From Gemmiger_A avium (GTDB taxonomy: Bacteria; Bacillota; Clostridia; Oscillospirales; Ruminococcaceae): 20,700 bases of DNA. Shown here piece after piece: positions 19,768 through 20,700 of this stretch (its first letter is position 1; every line of letters begins with the position of its first letter). A program made the translations under genes and the position numbers. The stretch is from positions 1-20,700 of the forward strand of contig DXFE01000073.1 of the NCBI GenBank assembly GCA_019114585.1, in the 5' to 3' direction. The notes under the pieces are model-generated. The model was not told the origin of the DNA. It saw nothing but the letters and a program-made list of their open reading frames with translations, and did not search any database.

Positions 19768-20700
19768 TCAGTTGTTTCGCATTCGGAACCCTGCTTTAGC
19801 TGCACGTATATAGACGTTCAATACGAACAGCGCAGCAGCCGTCCATGCCGCTGGATGTCCAAAGCAAGCACCAATAAATCCCCATTTTTCCCGGGCCGCA
19901 AAAGCTACCAGCAGTCTGGCTGCCATCTCCAGTATTCCGGCTCCTATAACAACCCGAGCAAAACCGGCTCCCTGCAAAGTAAAGCGCAAAGTGTTCAAAA
20001 CAGCCACACATATGCCAAAAGCAGCTGTAATGCGCAGATACTGAATCCCCATGACCATCGTAGCATCGTCAGCCTCAGGCAGGAAAAGAACCAACATTCT
20101 ACTGCCCAGCAAGCAGATCATCACCATCATAATGGCATAGTACGCTGCACCGGCTTCAAGGCAGGTGCGCACGCCAGCCCGGATCCGCTCAGGTTTTTTT
20201 GCCCCGATATTTTGCGCAGCAAAGGTTGCCATCGCGCTTCCCAACGAATCATACACACACAGGAAAAAGCTTTCCACCCGGCCCGCAGCCGTAACCGCTG
20301 CCACTGCCGCCGTGCCAAGCATATTGATTGCACTTTGCATTACAAGCAGTCCTATTCCTGTAACAGCGGTTTGCAGCCCCATGGAAAGGCCATTCGCTCC
20401 CAGTTCTCCAAGAAGCCTGGGGTTTAGTTTTTGGACGTTGTGTAAAATACCGCTGCATCGAGGGATTGCCCGCACAGCAGATACGCAACTGAATCCTCCG
20501 GCCAAAAGCTGCGCTAAAATTGTCCCGGCCGCTGCTCCGTCCACCTGCATTTTCAATGCCAGAATCAGCCATGCACTAAGCAGAACATTCAGTATCGCCG
20601 ACATAAACAGAGCCAGAAGCGGTATGCGACTGTTTCCGCAAGCATATAAAACACCGGCACAAATATTATAGAACAACGTTGCCGGAATTCCCGCCAGAAG
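19768..20700 (-). CDS. MATE family efflux transporter, C-terminal part
   Basis: About 310 residues of a multidrug and toxic compound extrusion protein. The reading frame is open to the window edge at 20700, so the N-terminal third (MATE proteins have about 450 residues) lies beyond. At least eight hydrophobic segments are seen (for example LLALFMSAILNVLLSAWLIL and AIMMVMICLLGSRMLVLFL). Family signatures include CGNSRIPLL, the conserved ALNVLLS-like element ILNVLLSAWLI, and AAQNIGAKKPERI. Such proteins export cationic drugs or toxins using a sodium or proton gradient; the substrate is unknown. The gene stands apart from the WYL operon and is convergent with it. Confidence 0.9.
   Translation of the reverse strand, partial: LLAGIPATLFYNICAGVLYACGNSRIPLLALFMSAILNVLLSAWLILALKMQVDGAAAGTILAQLLAGGFSCVSAVRAIPRCSGILHNVQKLNPRLLGELGANGLSMGLQTAVTGIGLLVMQSAINMLGTAAVAAVTAAGRVESFFLCVYDSLGSAMATFAAQNIGAKKPERIRAGVRTCLEAGAAYYAIMMVMICLLGSRMLVLFLPEADDATMVMGIQYLRITAAFGICVAVLNTLRFTLQGAGFARVVIGAGILEMAARLLVAFAAREKWGFIGACFGHPAAWTAAALFVLNVYIRAAKAGFRMRNN

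Overview
The window looks like chromosomal DNA of an anaerobic low-to-moderate GC Firmicute, most likely a gut Clostridium-class bacterium of the Oscillospirales/Ruminococcaceae kind. This is an inference. It rests on the strong AGGAGG-type ribosome binding sites, the Gram-positive style lipoproteins, the many small clostridial families (TIGR04076, DUF4230, DUF3795, TfoX, GyrI-like, short deformylase-like proteins) and the SirTM sirtuin. No rRNA, phage, transposase, integrase or CRISPR gene is visible.

Layout. (1) 1-5493, plus strand: a terminator, a good promoter (172-200), then a run of small housekeeping or accessory enzymes: YaiI/YqxD family, an alpha/beta esterase, an AlkZ-related protein, an SGNH hydrolase, a short peptide deformylase-like protein, a TIGR04076 protein, an SDR dehydrogenase, a flavodoxin and an unknown protein. 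Many stops and starts overlap as ATGA. (2) 5559-9896: an ADP-ribose and redox region. It holds a minus-strand SseB-macrodomain fusion and a minus-strand HxlR regulator divergent from a plus-strand set. That set is a PNPOx flavin protein, a PNPOx-ferredoxin fusion, a Zn-type macrodomain ADP-ribosyl hydrolase split by a frameshift, and a class M sirtuin (SirTM). (3) 10093-13341, minus strand: a cell-envelope cluster. A MerR regulator precedes a three-repeat lipoprotein, and a DUF4230 membrane protein precedes a DUF4230 lipoprotein. A nearly identical 19-bp dyad lies upstream of both units. (4) 13599-14740: an unknown protein, then a gene-free stretch with two terminators around a 45-nt 3' half of a tRNA-Arg gene that looks like an attachment-site remnant. 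(5) 14744-19668: a NUDIX hydrolase (minus), a phosphodiesterase and a DUF6933-like protein, then a WYL regulator followed by TfoX, GyrI-like, DUF3795, and second copies of the YaiI and deformylase-like genes. (6) 19768-20700: the C-terminal part of a MATE exporter on the minus strand, running off the window edge.

The most interesting part is the SirTM/macrodomain locus. SirTM is a known protein ADP-ribosyltransferase whose modification is removed by the partner macrodomain. In the described pathogen operons the target is a lipoylated GcvH-like protein encoded alongside. Here no GcvH-L or lipoate ligase gene is visible. The neighbours are instead flavin and iron-sulfur redox proteins under a probable HxlR switch, and the eraser gene is broken or split exactly at a GTGA stop/start overlap. 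Other points of note are the shared MerR-type operator, the duplicated YaiI and deformylase-like genes (whose deformylase members lack the catalytic Gln), and the tRNA fragment.
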